The position numbers were made by a program, and so were the translations under genes. The notes under the pieces were generated by a model. It worked only from the letters and a program-made list of their open reading frames with translations. It was not told where the DNA came from and ran no database searches. From positions 1-11,246 of the forward strand of contig JAPUHZ010000479.1 in assembly GCA_027297485.1 (NCBI GenBank): a stretch of 11,246 bases of DNA. Reading direction: 5' to 3'. Source of the stretch: Deltaproteobacteria bacterium (GTDB lineage: Bacteria > Desulfobacterota_B > Binatia > UBA9968). Shown piece after piece: positions 1 through 7,505 of the stretch. The first letter of the stretch is position 1. Each line of letters starts with the position of its first letter.

Positions 1-968
1 ATATCCCCTCTGCGCTCTCTCAGGGGTGGTAGGTAGATCGGGATGACTTTCAGACGGAAGTAGAGGTCCTCGCGAAACCGCCTCTCCCTTACGGCCTTTT
101 CCAGATTCTGGTTTGTGGCTGCCAGAATGCGAACGTTGGCCTTGAGGATCTCAGTTCCTCCCACACGGCTGAACTCTCGGTCTTGGAGCACCCTGAGGAG
201 TTTCGTTTGGAGTTCCAATGGGATGTCCCCCACCTCATCGAGAAAGAGCGTCCCCTCTCCAGCGAGCTCAAACTTCCCGATCCTTCGCTCCAAGGCGCCG
301 GTAAAAGATCCCTTCTCGTGGCCAAACAAATCACTCTCCATGAGTTCTCGGGGTATGGCGGCGCAATTGACTGCGATGAATGGCTTATTCCAACGGGGTG
401 AGTTGTAATGGATTGTTTTTGCTATGAGTTCCTTTCCGGTGCCACTCTCCCCCTGGATCAGGATGGTCGCATGGGTCTCCACTACCTGCCCAATGGTCTT
501 GTAAACTCTCTGCATTGCTGAGCTGGTACCGATCATGTTGACCCCAGGCTCAAATCTCTTTTTCACCTCCTCCTTGAGCTCACGGAAGTCATGGCTCAGC
601 TTGCGGTTCTCTAAGGCCCGCTTGACCAGGACCAGAATTTCGTCCAGGTCAAAGGGTTTGGTAACATAATCAAAGGCCCCGTTTTTCATTGCCTCTATGG
701 CGTTGCGCATGGTGTTTTGAGCCGTCATGAGAATCATGGAGGTATCGATAGCTGCTTCCTTGGTCTCTTTGAGCAGCGTCAACCCATCAATATCCGGGAG
801 TCTGATATCCATCAGAGAAACATCGAAGTGGTTCTCACGCAGACACACCTGGGCTAAACGCCCATTTTCGACCGCCTGGACCCAATATCCTTCGTCTTCG
901 AGGGCCTTTTTTAGCACAAAACGCAACGACTCTTCGTCTTCGACAATAAGGATCTTTCCCTGGTCCAT
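1..968 (-). CDS. NtrC-like sigma-54-dependent response regulator (3' part cut off by window edge)
   Basis: This is a transcription activator that uses ATP hydrolysis to remodel sigma-54 RNA polymerase after phosphorylation by its partner kinase. I translated it by hand; 322 codons are visible. The receiver domain covers about residues 4-120, with acidic pocket E10/D11, phospho-acceptor D54 (LMDIRLPD), T82 and K104 (TKPFD). The AAA+ domain starts near residue 145. It shows Walker A GESGTGKE (173-180), a GSFTGA sigma-54 contact loop (220-225, a Ser variant of GAFTGA), Walker B TLFLDE (240-245) and arginine-finger candidates R299 and R305. The rest of the AAA+ domain and the expected Fis-type DNA-binding domain lie outside the window. 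The ATG touches the kinase stop codon (TAAATG), so translation is probably coupled to the kinase. Nitrogen control is not proven: no glnA, glnB or amtB gene is visible nearby. Confidence 0.93.
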   Translation of the reverse strand, partial: MDQGKILIVEDEESLRFVLKKALEDEGYWVQAVENGRLAQVCLRENHFDVSLMDIRLPDIDGLTLLKETKEAAIDTSMILMTAQNTMRNAIEAMKNGAFDYVTKPFDLDEILVLVKRALENRKLSHDFRELKEEVKKRFEPGVNMIGTSSAMQRVYKTIGQVVETHATILIQGESGTGKELIAKTIHYNSPRWNKPFIAVNCAAIPRELMESDLFGHEKGSFTGALERRIGKFELAGEGTLFLDEVGDIPLELQTKLLRVLQDREFSRVGGTEILKANVRILAATNQNLEKAVRERRFREDLYFRLKVIPIYLPPLRERRGD

Positions 969-2108
969 TTAATTTGCCACGAGCAGTGAGACTTTAAAGG
1001 TTGCCCCATTTTCCTGACTGCTCTCTACTCGAATGAGGCCACCGTGTTCTTTGATAATCCGATAGCAGATCGCTAGGCCAAGCCCCGTGCCGTTGTTTTT
1101 TGTGGTGAAGAAGGGGGAAAAGATATGGGGGAGATTCTCATCATTAATCCCTGTGCCGTCGTCTTCAATGTCCACCCAGATAAACTTTCCTCGCTCCCTT
1201 CCCTGCTCCCGGATATGAAAGTCGGTTTCTATTCGGGTGGTGATGGTGAGGCATCCCTCACCATCCATAGCCTGGAGTGCATTCTTCACAAGATTTAGAA
1301 AGACCTGGGTCAGTTGGGCCCGGTCTCCACGAATAGTGGGCAAGCTGGGATCAAATTGTTTTTTCACTATGACCCGTGGTCCCTGAACGGTTTCCCTTTC
1401 CAGGAGGAGGACGTCATCCAAAAGTTCATGGATGTTTAGGGATCCTAGATTGAGTTTTGCCGGGCGAGAGAGGTCCAGGAGCTGTTCGATGAGGAGGTTA
1501 ACTCGGTCCACTTCTCGAATCACGATGTCCGTGTATTCGACGAGGGATGAGTCTTGAGTCACCGATCGCCGAAGCAGTTGCGCTGCCCCCTTGATCCCTG
1601 CCAACGGGTTTTTGATCTCATGGGCCAATCCAGCTGCAAGTGTGCCTACCATGGCCACACGGTCGGACCGCTTTAAGTCTTCTTCCAGTTCTTTGCGCTG
1701 AGTCAGATCGCGTATAAGCAAAATGCTTCCCAGGGATCTCCCATATCGGTCGTGCAAGGGGGAGACTGTCAGGCTTATGGGGGCTTGGCGCCCTCCTTGG
1801 GTGACGAAAGTTCCTTCCCCTCGGGTGCTGACCTGCCGCGGGAGTTGGCTCTTTTTCACCATATCAATGAGCCAAGGATTTTTCCTAAAGAGGCGTGAAT
1901 AAGGCTGCTGCAAGGTCTGAGTGGCAGAGAGGTTCGTGAGGACCTCGGCTGCCTGATTAAAAAAGAAGACCTTTCCTTGCGGGTCAATCACGATCACTCC
2001 GTCTTCCAGGCTTGTCAGGATATTCTCCCACGAGATTTGGGACGGTGGGTCCCACTTTTCGTTTCGGATCTTCATGGTTGGGAACTCGTGAAAAAGCTGT
2101 AGGATCAT
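969..2108 (-). CDS. NtrB-like cytoplasmic PAS sensor histidine kinase
   Basis: This kinase probably phosphorylates the NtrC-like regulator encoded directly downstream. It has 379 residues and no membrane segment or signal peptide, so it should sense a cytoplasmic signal. A PAS domain spans about residues 25-135 (EDGVIVIDPQGKVFFFNQAA). The dimerisation/phosphotransfer helix carries H163 in LAHEIKNPLAGIKGAAQLL, which closely resembles the H-box of NtrB (GlnL). The ATPase domain has the N-box (N272 and N276 in LNLVKNALQA), G1 DDGTGI (316-321), F-box FFTTK (333-337) and G2 GTGLGL (340-345). The chosen ATG at 2108 has no clear ribosome binding site. Met12 (ATG at 2075) is a possible alternative start. 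The gene diverges from rimP across a short shared regulatory region. Confidence 0.92.
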   Translation of the reverse strand: MILQLFHEFPTMKIRNEKWDPPSQISWENILTSLEDGVIVIDPQGKVFFFNQAAEVLTNLSATQTLQQPYSRLFRKNPWLIDMVKKSQLPRQVSTRGEGTFVTQGGRQAPISLTVSPLHDRYGRSLGSILLIRDLTQRKELEEDLKRSDRVAMVGTLAAGLAHEIKNPLAGIKGAAQLLRRSVTQDSSLVEYTDIVIREVDRVNLLIEQLLDLSRPAKLNLGSLNIHELLDDVLLLERETVQGPRVIVKKQFDPSLPTIRGDRAQLTQVFLNLVKNALQAMDGEGCLTITTRIETDFHIREQGRERGKFIWVDIEDDGTGINDENLPHIFSPFFTTKNNGTGLGLAICYRIIKEHGGLIRVESSQENGATFKVSLLVAN

Positions 2109-2166
2109 ACCAAATAAACTCTAGCAAGAAAACATAAAGAGAGAGCAGGGCCTTGCATTTCTTGGT

Positions 2167-2194
2167 TTGTCTGTGGTAAAAAAAGTATTACACT
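2167..2194 (+). promoter_or_regulatory. Possible sigma-70-type promoter for the rimP operon
   Basis: TTGTCT (2167-2172), a 16-bp spacer and TACACT (2189-2194) each match four of six consensus bases. An alternative pairing in the same stretch is TTGGTT (2162-2167), an 18-bp spacer and TATTAC (2186-2191). Either would start transcription around 2198-2203, just before the rimP leader hairpin. This is a reading by eye of an AT-rich divergent region. The opposite promoter for the kinase gene must also lie in 2109-2251 but could not be placed. Confidence 0.35.
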
Positions 2195-2210
2195 TTAGGC
2201 GTTAGCACTC

Positions 2211-2239
2211 AAAGTGGGCCTTTGCCCGCTTTTTTATTT
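2211..2239 (+). terminator. Terminator-like hairpin (attenuator candidate) in the rimP leader
   Basis: AAAGTGGGC (2211-2219) pairs with GCCCGCTTT (2224-2232) in a 9-bp stem with one G-T pair and a CTTT loop. Six T (2230-2235) and ATTT follow. This has the form of an intrinsic terminator, yet it lies 12 nt before the rimP ATG with no gene upstream on this strand. A terminator-bearing rimP leader is a described element of gammaproteobacterial rimP-nusA-infB operons. By analogy this is probably a leader attenuator, through which NusA or other operon products could feed back. Confidence 0.6.
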
Positions 2240-2251
2240 GGGGGGGTATCT

Positions 2252-2725
2252 ATGGGTGTTGACTTAGGCATCAGGCGGGTGTGGGAGATAGCGGCGCCGT
2301 TGGTGGCGGATGAAGGGATGGAGATCATAGATATCGAGCTTGGGCATGAGGGGAGGAGAGGAGGTAGAGTGCTGCGACTTTACCTGGATAAGGAAGGGGG
2401 TCCGAACCTGGATGATCTGACTCGAGTCAGCCGCCGGTTGAGCGATCTTCTGGACAGCCATGTTGGTGTGGAAGGATCTTATGCCTTGGAGGTTTCCTCG
2501 CCTGGCGTCAACCGTTTGCTCAAGAGACCGGAACACTTTGCCCGTTTCGTCGGGAAAAAAATTCGAGTTCGAACCCGAGAGGGGATTGAAGGCAGGAGAT
2601 CTTTTTTAGGCTTTCTAAAAGAGGTCGGGGAGGGTGAGATAGTGCTCTTGCAGGAGGGAGCCGAGTATCATATGCCTTTTTCTATTATTGAGAAGGCGAA
2701 TTACGAGCACGATTGGAGTGCATAA
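2252..2725 (+). CDS. rimP: Ribosome maturation factor RimP
   Basis: RimP is a cytoplasmic factor needed for maturation of the 30S ribosomal subunit. The 157-residue product has the usual family length. The N-terminal alpha/beta domain (about 1-85) includes DLTRVSRRLSDLLD, and the family signature LEVSSPGVNRLLKRPEHF lies at residues 79-96. An SH3-like C-terminal domain follows (about 97-155). I chose the ATG at 2252 because it follows a run of seven G (2240-2246) that can act as a weak ribosome binding site, and because its N-terminus fits the family. The open frame extends to a TTG at 2222, but that codon lies inside the leader hairpin and is unlikely to be used. It is the first gene of the operon, one base upstream of nusA. 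Confidence 0.95.
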   Translation: MGVDLGIRRVWEIAAPLVADEGMEIIDIELGHEGRRGGRVLRLYLDKEGGPNLDDLTRVSRRLSDLLDSHVGVEGSYALEVSSPGVNRLLKRPEHFARFVGKKIRVRTREGIEGRRSFLGFLKEVGEGEIVLLQEGAEYHMPFSIIEKANYEHDWSA

Positions 2726-2726
2726 C

Positions 2727-4100
2727 ATGCAGCAAGATTTAAACCGAGTCATAGAACAGGTGAGTAAGGAAAAAGGCATTGATAAGGCCATTATTATTAA
2801 TGCCCTGGAAAATGCCATGATATCGGCTGCTAAGAAGACCTTTGGTCACCAGATGAAGATCGAGGCTCAATATAATCCTGAACTTGGAGAGGTGGAGATT
2901 TTTGAGGCCAAGCTGGTCGTTGAGGAGGTCAAAGATCCCAACATCGAGGTGGCCTTGCAGGAGGCCAGAGAAACCCTCGATCCCGATGCGGATCTCGGCG
3001 ACGAGCTCCTCAACAAGTTGGACTGCAGTTCATTTGGTCGCATCGCCGCTCAGGCAGCCAAGCAGAATATTGTTCAAAGAGTTAGGGATGCGGAGCGAGA
3101 GATCATCTACAATGAATTTAAAGGCCGCGAAGGACAATTGGTCAATGGGATCGTGCAGCGTTTTGAAAAGAGAAATATTATTGTGAACTTAGGCAGGACG
3201 GATGCGATTCTCCCAGAGAAAGAGCAGGTTCCTCGGGAGCGCTACCGCCAGGGTGATCGGATTCGCGCCTATATCGTAAGTGTGGAGATGACCAGCAGGG
3301 GCCCTCAGATTGTTCTTTCTCGTACTCACCCTGGGATGTTGGTCAAACTCTTTACCCATGAGGTCCCGGAGATGTATGAGGGGATAGTCGAGGTCAAGGG
3401 GGCTACCCGGGAACCGGGAGGTCGGGCAAAGATCGCCGTAATCTCTAACAATTCGGATGTGGACCCGGTAGGGGCCTGTGTGGGGGTGAAGGGGACACGG
3501 GTGCAGGCGGTAGTTCAGGAGTTGCGGGGAGAAAAAATTGACATTGTCCATTGGACGGCGGATCAGGCGGATTATGTCTGTCGTGCCTTAGCTCCGGCAA
3601 AGGTTTCAAAGATCATTATTGATGACGATGAACACAATATGGAGGTCATCGTTCCCGATGACCAGCTCTCTCTCGCTATTGGGAGGAGAGGGCAGAATAT
3701 TCGGCTGGCTGCGCGCTTGACTGGGTGGAGAATTGACGCCCGCAGCGAGTCTGAGGCGGAGGAGGAAGCTCGGCGCGCACGAATCTCGCTCGGGGCTATT
3801 CCCGGGGTCGGCGATATGATTGCAGAGCTGCTTTACCAGGATGGGTTCAAGTCGGCAGAGGAGCTGGCCGAGGCGGATCTGGAAACGATTGCCGACATTG
3901 AGGGGATCATGCCTGAGAAGGCTGAGGTTATCTACAAGTCAAGCCGAGAACACGTGGCAGAAAAGAGAAGAAAAGAGGAGGAAGAGAAGGAGAAGAAGAA
4001 GGAGGAGGAGGAAGAAGCGGCAGCCCAAATGGGGGCGGAACCTGCTGAAACGGAACAGGTTACAGAGGCGGCAGAGGGTAAGGAGCCGCAAGAGCAGTGA
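2727..4100 (+). CDS. nusA: Transcription termination/antitermination factor NusA
   Basis: NusA binds RNA polymerase and nascent RNA and controls pausing, termination and antitermination. The product has 457 residues. It has the RNA-polymerase-binding N-terminal domain (about 1-130), an S1 domain (about 135-200), KH1 with GVKG (253-256), KH2 with GRRG (319-322, IGRRGQNIRLAARLTGW) and one helix-hairpin-helix-like C-terminal repeat (about 355-405, AIPGVGDMIAELL). A low-complexity Glu/Lys/Ala tail fills residues 412-457. E. coli NusA has two acidic C-terminal repeats, so this form is shorter and ends in a charged tail. The ATG at 2727 is supported by GGAG (2715-2718) eight bases upstream. It follows the rimP stop by one base, so the two are translationally coupled. 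The long purine-rich stretch near 3960-4020 encodes the charged tail. Confidence 0.96.
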   Translation: MQQDLNRVIEQVSKEKGIDKAIIINALENAMISAAKKTFGHQMKIEAQYNPELGEVEIFEAKLVVEEVKDPNIEVALQEARETLDPDADLGDELLNKLDCSSFGRIAAQAAKQNIVQRVRDAEREIIYNEFKGREGQLVNGIVQRFEKRNIIVNLGRTDAILPEKEQVPRERYRQGDRIRAYIVSVEMTSRGPQIVLSRTHPGMLVKLFTHEVPEMYEGIVEVKGATREPGGRAKIAVISNNSDVDPVGACVGVKGTRVQAVVQELRGEKIDIVHWTADQADYVCRALAPAKVSKIIIDDDEHNMEVIVPDDQLSLAIGRRGQNIRLAARLTGWRIDARSESEAEEEARRARISLGAIPGVGDMIAELLYQDGFKSAEELAEADLETIADIEGIMPEKAEVIYKSSREHVAEKRRKEEEEKEKKKEEEEEAAAQMGAEPAETEQVTEAAEGKEPQEQ

Positions 4101-4139
4101 AAGAGAAGGGAAACTGAGTACGTGCTTAGGTGAAAGGCG

Positions 4140-4376
4140 TTGAAGCGACAACATCACCCCGAACGTACCTGCCTTGGGTGTGGAGCAAAGGATGACCAAA
4201 AGGCGCTACTGCGCGTTGTTGCCCGGGGCAGCGGGATGTTGCAACTGGATAGCTTGGGAAAAGGGCGAGGAGGTTATCTTCATAAGGCAGAGGGGTGTTG
4301 GGAGGCTTTTCTAAAAAAAAAAGCCTCTATCGAGCCTTCCATTTGGCAATCAGTCGGGAGGCTAGGGAAAAGCTGA
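4140..4376 (+). CDS. ylxR: YlxR/RnpM-family RNA-binding protein (zero-frame reading; C-terminus probably frameshifted)
   Basis: YlxR (DUF448) is a small RNA-binding protein encoded between nusA and infB; in Bacillus it has been reported to bind RNase P RNA. The product starts with RTCLGCG, continues with KALLRVVARGSG, and has GKGRGGYLHKAEGCWEAFLKKK, all family hallmarks. The start is TTG at 4140. An in-frame TGA at 4131 excludes anything further upstream, no other start lies between, and AGGTGA (4128-4133) gives a good ribosome binding site six bases away. The zero frame gives 78 residues, but everything after the ten-A run at 4313-4322 (the tail ASIEPSIWQSVGRLGKS) does not look like the family. 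The -1 frame does; see the extension at 4322-4408. Confidence refers to the gene identity, not to this C-terminus. Confidence 0.88.
   Translation: MKRQHHPERTCLGCGAKDDQKALLRVVARGSGMLQLDSLGKGRGGYLHKAEGCWEAFLKKKASIEPSIWQSVGRLGKS
4302..4327 (+). other. RNA hairpin spanning the ten-A run in ylxR
   Basis: GAGGCTTTT (4302-4310) pairs perfectly with AAAAGCCTC (4319-4327), leaving an eight-base loop that contains most of the A run (4313-4322). There is no T-run after it on either strand, so it is not a simple terminator. It sits exactly at the point where the reading frame appears to change. Confidence 0.55.
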
Positions 4377-4408
4377 TTCTGACTTTGCGTGATCGACGCT
4401 GGGAGTGA
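4322..4408 (+). other. Minus-one-frame continuation of ylxR (candidate programmed frameshift or homopolymer error)
   Basis: From the last A of the ten-A run, the -1 frame reads SLYRAFHLAISREAR followed by EKLILTLRDRRWE. This is 28 codons with a stop at 4406-4408. Joined to the upstream part it gives an 89-residue YlxR. Its basic amphipathic C-terminal helix matches the usual family end (a basic KK run, then a Leu/Arg-Ala-Phe segment and a Glu/Leu-rich helix). This frame runs through the infB ribosome binding site and stops three bases before the infB ATG, as expected of a coupled operon. The zero frame instead leaves a 35-base gap. I cannot tell real frameshifting from a miscounted A run (11 rather than 10) from this sequence alone. 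Confidence 0.6.
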
Positions 4409-4411
4409 GGG

Positions 4412-7111
4412 ATGGCGAAGACAAGGGTACATATACTGGCCAAGGATCTGGGAGTAGCGCCTAAGGAGCTTATCGCCCATTTGGAAAAAATGGGGATACG
4501 AGGGAAAAAGGCCCAGAGTTCCATTGATGATGAAGCGGCGACTCGTCTCCGAGCTGCCTTGGCAGCGCCGGCAAAACCTCAGGTCACGCTGGGGGAAGAG
4601 AAGGTAGTGGCGGAACGGGTGGTGACAGCAGAGGATGAGGCCATGGGGCAAATTCAGGCCCACGAGAAAGTTGTGGAACGCCGAATTCGTGCCAATGTGA
4701 TCCGCCGCCGCACGAGTCGAGTTGAGGTGATTTCCCAAAGTGCTCCCTCCGAAGCGGAGTCCCAAAAGCTCCCAGCCGAGGAGACCCCCCCGATGGATTC
4801 TCCTCCTAGCGAAACTGAAATCCCTGAGAAAAAAGCTCCACTTGTCGAAGCCAAGGTTGCCGAGTCTATTCCTGCCCCTCCATCTGTGGGGCCCGAGGTG
4901 GGCAGAGAACCGATCAGGGAAAAACCCGCCCAGGTGCAGGAAGTAGCCCTGAGAGGCGCCAGAGTCCTGGGCCGTATCGACTTGAAACAAGCGGCAAAGG
5001 TCGGGCCTCAGACAGGCCCTGCTCCTCGACGGCCAGTTCCAGTTGAGCCGGTTAGACCATCCCGTGAAAGGGAAGAGGTCCAGAGACAGGTCCCGGTTCC
5101 GGAAGTGAAAGAGGCCGTTGAGGTTGATAAAACGGAGAAGCCGGCAAGGGTTGGCAGGCATAAGAGGCGGGTTGTCAAGAAGCAGGACATTTTGGAGTTC
5201 CGGGAGCGGGAGCTTCGTTCCGGTCGGGTGCCAAGGAAGAAGAGGGCTCTGCCAGGGAAGGAACAGAAAAAGACGGAAATCACGGTCCCCAAGGCTAGCA
5301 AGCGGATTATCAAGGTATCGGAAGTGATAAGTGTTGGGGATCTGGCCAAGATCATGGGGATCAAGGTAGGGGAGGTGATCAAGAAGCTGATGGCGTTGGG
5401 GATGATGGCAACGATCAACCAGGTCCTCGATGTAGAGACCGCCTCCATTGTCGCATCTGAATTTGATTACCAAGTGGAGAATGTGGCATTCGATATCGAA
5501 ACCGCCTTGGAAGTCGAGCATCAGGTCGAAGAGCCCGAAAGTGTCCTCCAGCCCAGACCTCCTGTAGTGACCATTATGGGGCATGTGGACCACGGAAAAA
5601 CGTCACTTCTCGACGCGATCCGCAGTTCCAATGTAACGGCCCAAGAGGCCGGTGGCATTACCCAACATATCGGGGCGTATCACGTTCAGGTCGATGGGAG
5701 GAGTGTGACCTTTTTGGATACACCCGGACATGAGGCCTTTACGGCGATGCGGGCAAGAGGAGCCAAGGTGACCGATATTGTAGTCTTGGTCGTGGCAGCC
5801 GATGATGGGGTGATGCCACAGACCATCGAGGCGATCAACCATGCCCGTGCTGCCGAGGCCCCGATCATTGTAGCCATCAATAAGATCGACAAGCATGATG
5901 CCGACGTGGAAAGGGTTAAAAGAGGCTTATCCGAGTACGGTCTCGTGTCGGAGGAGTGGGGGGGCGACGCTGTTTTCGTCCCTGTTTCGGCCCGGACCAA
6001 AGAAGGTATCCCTCAGCTGTTAGAGATGCTTTTGCTGCAGGCAGATATTCTTGAGCTCAAGGCCAACCCCGAGAAGCTGGCTCGGGGAACTATCGTTGAG
6101 GCCAAGTTGGACCGGGGCAGGGGAGCTGTAGCAACTGTTTTGGTTCAGGAGGGAACTCTACGGGTCGGGGACGCATTCGTTTGTGGTGTTTACCACGGGA
6201 AGGTGCGCGCCATGATCGACGATCAGGGCCATAAGATAGAGAAGGCCCCTCCGGCGTTGCCGGTGGAGATTCTGGGTCTCCAAGGAGTCCCGCAGGCAGG
6301 GAATTCCTTCGTGGCCCTGACTGATGAGACCAAGGCCAGGCAAATCGCAGAATATCGGCGCGGCGAACAGAGAGAGTCGGAGCTGGTCAAGACCAGCAAG
6401 ATCTCTCTAGAAGACCTCTATGGGCAGATTAAGGCTGGGGATGTCAAGGAGCTCAGGGTCGTTCTTAAGGCCGACGTGCAAGGCTCGGAGGAGGCCTTGA
6501 CTGAATCGTTGATTCGTCTCTCTACCGAGGGGGTGAAGCTCAAAGTGATCCATGGCTCCGTGGGAGGGATTACCGAGAGCGATGTCCTATTAGCGGCTGC
6601 CTCCAACGCTATTGTGATCGGTTTCAATGTGCGGCCTGAGATCAAGGGGGCAAACCTAGCAGCGCAAGAAGGGGTGGATATTCGTCTCTACACCGTGATC
6701 TATGATGCCATAGCGGACGTCAGGGCGGCGATGGAGGGGATGTTGGAGCCGACTTACAAAGAGGAAATTCACGGGCGTGTGGAAGTGCGGGAGATATTTA
6801 ATGTCCAGGGTGTCGGGACCGTGGCGGGCTGTTATGTTGTTGGAGGGAAAATACAGCGTTCCAGTTTGATCAGGCTTCTAAGGGACCAGGTGGTTGTGCA
6901 TGAGGGGAGACTAGCCAGTCTGAGGCGCTTTAAGGACGATGTGGCTGAGGTGGCAGGAGGATACGAGTGCGGTCTGGCCCTTGAAGGTTTTCAAGATATC
7001 AAGATGGGGGATGTGGTTGAGGCCTATGAGCGAGTACCGGTGATCCGGCGCATCGGTCCGGCTTTAGGGGGAGGTGAGGCTTCTCGGGCCTCGGCTGGAG
7101 ACAAACGATAG
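4412..7111 (+). CDS. infB: Translation initiation factor IF-2
   Basis: IF-2 is the GTPase that brings initiator tRNA to the 30S subunit and promotes subunit joining. The product has 899 residues, near the 890 of E. coli. It begins with an IF2_N domain (1-52, [20 protein letters not shown]). A long Glu/Pro/Lys/Arg-rich linker follows, and a second IF2_N-like domain lies near 297-350. The G domain shows G1 GHVDHGKT (390-397), a switch region [11 protein letters not shown]3 DTPGH (436-440) and G4 NKID (490-493). The remaining beta-barrel and C-terminal domains are present and end near RVPVIRRIG. The ATG at 4412 follows GGGAG (4401-4405) by six bases. An internal in-frame ATG at 4643 with GAGG upstream could start a shorter form, as E. 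coli IF-2 does elsewhere in its N-terminus; this is speculative here. Confidence 0.98.
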   Translation: MAKTRVHILAKDLGVAPKELIAHLEKMGIRGKKAQSSIDDEAATRLRAALAAPAKPQVTLGEEKVVAERVVTAEDEAMGQIQAHEKVVERRIRANVIRRRTSRVEVISQSAPSEAESQKLPAEETPPMDSPPSETEIPEKKAPLVEAKVAESIPAPPSVGPEVGREPIREKPAQVQEVALRGARVLGRIDLKQAAKVGPQTGPAPRRPVPVEPVRPSREREEVQRQVPVPEVKEAVEVDKTEKPARVGRHKRRVVKKQDILEFRERELRSGRVPRKKRALPGKEQKKTEITVPKASKRIIKVSEVISVGDLAKIMGIKVGEVIKKLMALGMMATINQVLDVETASIVASEFDYQVENVAFDIETALEVEHQVEEPESVLQPRPPVVTIMGHVDHGKTSLLDAIRSSNVTAQEAGGITQHIGAYHVQVDGRSVTFLDTPGHEAFTAMRARGAKVTDIVVLVVAADDGVMPQTIEAINHARAAEAPIIVAINKIDKHDADVERVKRGLSEYGLVSEEWGGDAVFVPVSARTKEGIPQLLEMLLLQADILELKANPEKLARGTIVEAKLDRGRGAVATVLVQEGTLRVGDAFVCGVYHGKVRAMIDDQGHKIEKAPPALPVEILGLQGVPQAGNSFVALTDETKARQIAEYRRGEQRESELVKTSKISLEDLYGQIKAGDVKELRVVLKADVQGSEEALTESLIRLSTEGVKLKVIHGSVGGITESDVLLAAASNAIVIGFNVRPEIKGANLAAQEGVDIRLYTVIYDAIADVRAAMEGMLEPTYKEEIHGRVEVREIFNVQGVGTVAGCYVVGGKIQRSSLIRLLRDQVVVHEGRLASLRRFKDDVAEVAGGYECGLALEGFQDIKMGDVVEAYERVPVIRRIGPALGGGEASRASAGDKR

Positions 7112-7140
7112 GAAGAACACATCCGCAGTCACCTTCTTCC
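7111..7140 (+). other. Inverted repeat at the infB-ylxP junction
   Basis: GGAAGAA (7111-7117, beginning at the last base of the infB stop) is complementary to TTCTTCC (7134-7140), with a 16-base loop between. The 3' arm is the pyrimidine tract directly before the ylxP ATG, where a ribosome binding site would normally be. It could hold the junction in a hairpin that translating ribosomes open. No T-run follows, so it is not a terminator. Confidence 0.4.
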
Positions 7141-7143
7141 CCC

Positions 7144-7431
7144 ATGGTTGTGGGGATTCTGAAACTGAGCCTAATCCTTGCTGAGAATCACTCTCTGAAA
7201 GGGAAAAGGGGGGTGCTCAGGAGAATCCAGGCACGGGTATCACACCAGTTTAATATTTCCGTTACAGAGTGTGGGGATCAGGATCTCTGGCAGAGCGCGA
7301 TTTTGGGCTTTGGCGTGGTCGGCAGCAGTCACCAGGTTGTGGAGGCCACACTTCGGAAGGTCGTGGATTTTATTGACCATCTGGGGCTTGCTCAAGTCGG
7401 TGAGGCGGAAACAGAAATCTTTTACTGCTAG
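7144..7431 (+). CDS. ylxP: DUF503 family protein (YlxP-like)
   Basis: This is a small cytoplasmic protein of 95 residues in the DUF503/YlxP family, which is typically encoded between infB and rbfA. The family is linked to ribosome assembly mainly by this position; its biochemical role is not established. Family features seen are the MVVGILKLSLILAENHSLK start, the KRGVLRRIQARV helix, FNISVTECGDQDLWQSAILGF, and a C-terminal helix ending EAETEIFYC. The ATG at 7144 fits the conserved N-terminus. No ribosome binding site precedes it: the upstream bases are a C/T tract that forms one arm of an inverted repeat. Translation therefore probably depends on ribosomes finishing infB 32 bases upstream. Confidence 0.88.
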   Translation: MVVGILKLSLILAENHSLKGKRGVLRRIQARVSHQFNISVTECGDQDLWQSAILGFGVVGSSHQVVEATLRKVVDFIDHLGLAQVGEAETEIFYC

Positions 7432-7505
7432 AAACAGGGTTCCAGGAGTCAGCTTTAAGCTTCTAGGCTCGGACCTCCGACATTATACCACCCCTATGAA
7501 GGCTG

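Noticed and set aside
2202..2210. TTAGCACTC, identical to the left half of the CIRCE (HrcA) operator
   Set aside because: The right arm GAGTGCTAA is absent after nine bases. The following bases belong to the rimP leader hairpin.
2109..2221. A sigma-54 promoter or an initiator tRNA gene upstream of rimP
   Set aside because: No GG-N10-GC with the expected flanks was found on either strand, and no cloverleaf or T-arm sequence is present.
4302..4327. Reading the ylxR hairpin as an intrinsic terminator
   Set aside because: The A/T run is inside the stem and loop, not after it, on both strands, and infB immediately downstream must be transcribed.
4280..5593. A 437-codon open frame on the minus strand opposite ylxR and infB
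   Set aside because: It is antisense to the unmistakable IF-2 gene. Its composition (rich in His, Leu, Pro, Arg and Asp) is that of a mirror frame, and it shows no recognisable domain.
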